Positions 63,166 through 64,000 of a stretch of DNA of 64,000 bases are shown piece by piece. The position numbers and the translations under genes are program-made. Each line of letters starts with the position of its first letter. The first letter of the stretch is position 1. Under the pieces are notes generated by a model. That model did not search any database and had not been told where the DNA came from. It worked only from the letters and a program-made list of their open reading frames with translations. The stretch spans positions 1,922,001-1,986,000 of the forward strand of contig NZ_CP018812.1 in assembly GCF_001922345.1 (NCBI RefSeq), written 5' to 3'. The DNA is from Paraburkholderia sp. SOS3 (GTDB lineage: Bacteria; Pseudomonadota; Gammaproteobacteria; Burkholderiales; Burkholderiaceae).

Positions 63166-64000
63166 TCAGGCCTCGTACGATGCAAGCGACGAACACGCGC
63201 CGCATTTGCCGCAACCGGCCTTGATATCGGCGGAACGCATCCGCGCGGCGCCCAGCATCGCACCGAGCGGCGCGAGGATCGACTTCATGAATTCCGGCGT
63301 CGGTGCGGGGTGGTCTTCGAGCGGCGTGCCGCTGATCGGCACGAACGGTACGACGAACGGATAGACGCCGAGTGCGATCAGTTCGCGCGACATCGACAGG
63401 ATCGCGTCCGCGCTGTCGCCGAGGCCCGCGAGAATATACGTGCTGACCTGGCCGCGGCCGAATACCGCGACGGCGGCGCGGAACGCTTCCATGTAGCGCG
63501 ACACCGGCACGCTCGCCTTGCCGGGCATGATGCGTTCGCGAACCGCCGGCGTGACTGCTTCGAGATGCATGCCGAGCGTATCGACGCCGCTGGCCTTCAT
63601 GCGCTCGAACCAGCGGTTGTCGTCGGGCGGCTCGCATTGCGCCTGAATCGGAAGATCGACGGCCGCCTTGATCGCGAACGCGCTTTCGCAAAGGAGCTGC
63701 GCGCCGCGATCGGGCGTGGGCGGCGTGCCGGTGGTCAGCACCATATGCTTGACGCCGTCGAGCAGCACGGCGGCGCGCGCGACTTCGGCAAGCTGCTCCG
63801 GTGTCTTGCGCGCAATCGTGCGGCCTGCCGCGAGCGACTGGCCGATCGCGCAGAACTTGCAGCTTTTCTTGCGGCTTTCGTAGCGAATGCAGGTTTGCAG
63901 TACCGTGGTTGCGAGCACGTCGGTGCCGTGCAGTGTCGCGATATGCGAATAGGGCACGCCGTCGAGCGTTTGCAGGCGCGTGAAACGCGGCGCCTGCGCG
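63166..64000 (-). CDS. MSMEG_0568-type radical SAM protein, 5' end outside window
   Basis: The frame is open to the right edge, so the N-terminus is missing; at least 277 residues are visible. The cluster-binding cysteines appear as C-X9-C-X2-C in TCIRYESRKKSCKFCAIG rather than the usual C-X3-C-X2-C. VLTTGTPPTPDRGAQLL, PIQAQCEPPDDNRWFERMKASGVDTLGMHLEAV and VSTYILAGLGD are the barrel strands. A C-terminal CGKCGACSS could bind a second iron-sulfur cluster. It is of the MSMEG_0568 radical SAM family of Nit1C operons. A GTG at 63957 is inside the domain and is not the start. Confidence 0.88.
   Translation of the reverse strand, partial: AQAPRFTRLQTLDGVPYSHIATLHGTDVLATTVLQTCIRYESRKKSCKFCAIGQSLAAGRTIARKTPEQLAEVARAAVLLDGVKHMVLTTGTPPTPDRGAQLLCESAFAIKAAVDLPIQAQCEPPDDNRWFERMKASGVDTLGMHLEAVTPAVRERIMPGKASVPVSRYMEAFRAAVAVFGRGQVSTYILAGLGDSADAILSMSRELIALGVYPFVVPFVPISGTPLEDHPAPTPEFMKSILAPLGAMLGAARMRSADIKAGCGKCGACSSLASYEA

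Noticed and set aside
1..64000. Genomic island of foreign origin with mobile-element borders
   Set aside because: I saw no integrase, transposase, tRNA-linked direct repeats or abrupt change in base composition; the gene style is uniform.

Overview
The window is dense, high-GC DNA with Shine-Dalgarno-led genes, many ATGA start/stop overlaps and families typical of Burkholderiaceae: FNR-type regulator, several universal stress proteins, phasin/PhaB/PhaC, a DUF4148 protein and a NodT-type RND outer-membrane factor. I read it as a Burkholderia, Paraburkholderia or Caballeronia-like beta-proteobacterium. No rRNA, tRNA, transposase, integrase or CRISPR array was seen.

Region 1 (about 1-25.3 kb, very probably on to 36 kb) is a low-oxygen survival island. 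An FNR homologue with all four iron-sulfur cysteines and the FNR recognition helix (7065-7856) sits among twelve FNR-like dyads of the form TTGA(C/T)-N4-(A/G)TCA(A/T/G). These lie in intergenic regions next to a cytochrome c, a ribosome hibernation factor-like protein, an ACP/acyl-AMP ligase/acyltransferase fusion, four universal stress proteins, a phasin-phaB-phaC operon, a zinc alcohol dehydrogenase, the arginine deiminase operon arcABC and a permease. Content and logic resemble the low-oxygen-activated (lxa) locus described in Burkholderia cenocepacia. The genes suggest fermentation of arginine, storage of reducing power as polyhydroxybutyrate, parking of ribosomes and stress protection during anoxia.

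Region 2 (25.3-37.9 kb) continues in the plus direction with an antiporter, an AI-2E-family membrane protein, a DUF2252 protein, a SulP transporter and an unusual PotE-type antiporter fused to a periplasmic amino-acid-binding domain. A PAS histidine kinase/NarL-type regulator pair and a chemoreceptor follow.

Region 3 (38-48 kb) has two GNAT acetyltransferases and a LacI-controlled catabolic locus. Two identical palindromes flank the divergent promoters of a phosphotriesterase-like hydrolase plus amidotransferase-like protein (minus) and lacI, a sugar-type ABC importer, a TenA-like protein, a BtpA-family protein and a PfkB kinase (plus). The substrate is unknown.

Region 4 (48.2-55.4 kb) has an OmpR-type regulator without a kinase partner, a DUF4148 protein and a complete tripartite RND efflux operon.

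Region 5 (55.8-64 kb, running off the right edge) is one tightly overlapping minus-strand operon that I recognise as a Nit1C-type (nitrilase/nitrogen-starvation) cluster: radical SAM protein, GNAT, AIR-synthase-like protein, glycosyltransferase, MSMEG_0570-type protein and flavin oxidoreductase. It is extended downstream by an LnmK/Pnap_2097-like protein and a methylmalonyl-CoA mutase, which together suggest a propionyl/methylmalonyl building-block step for an uncharacterised product.
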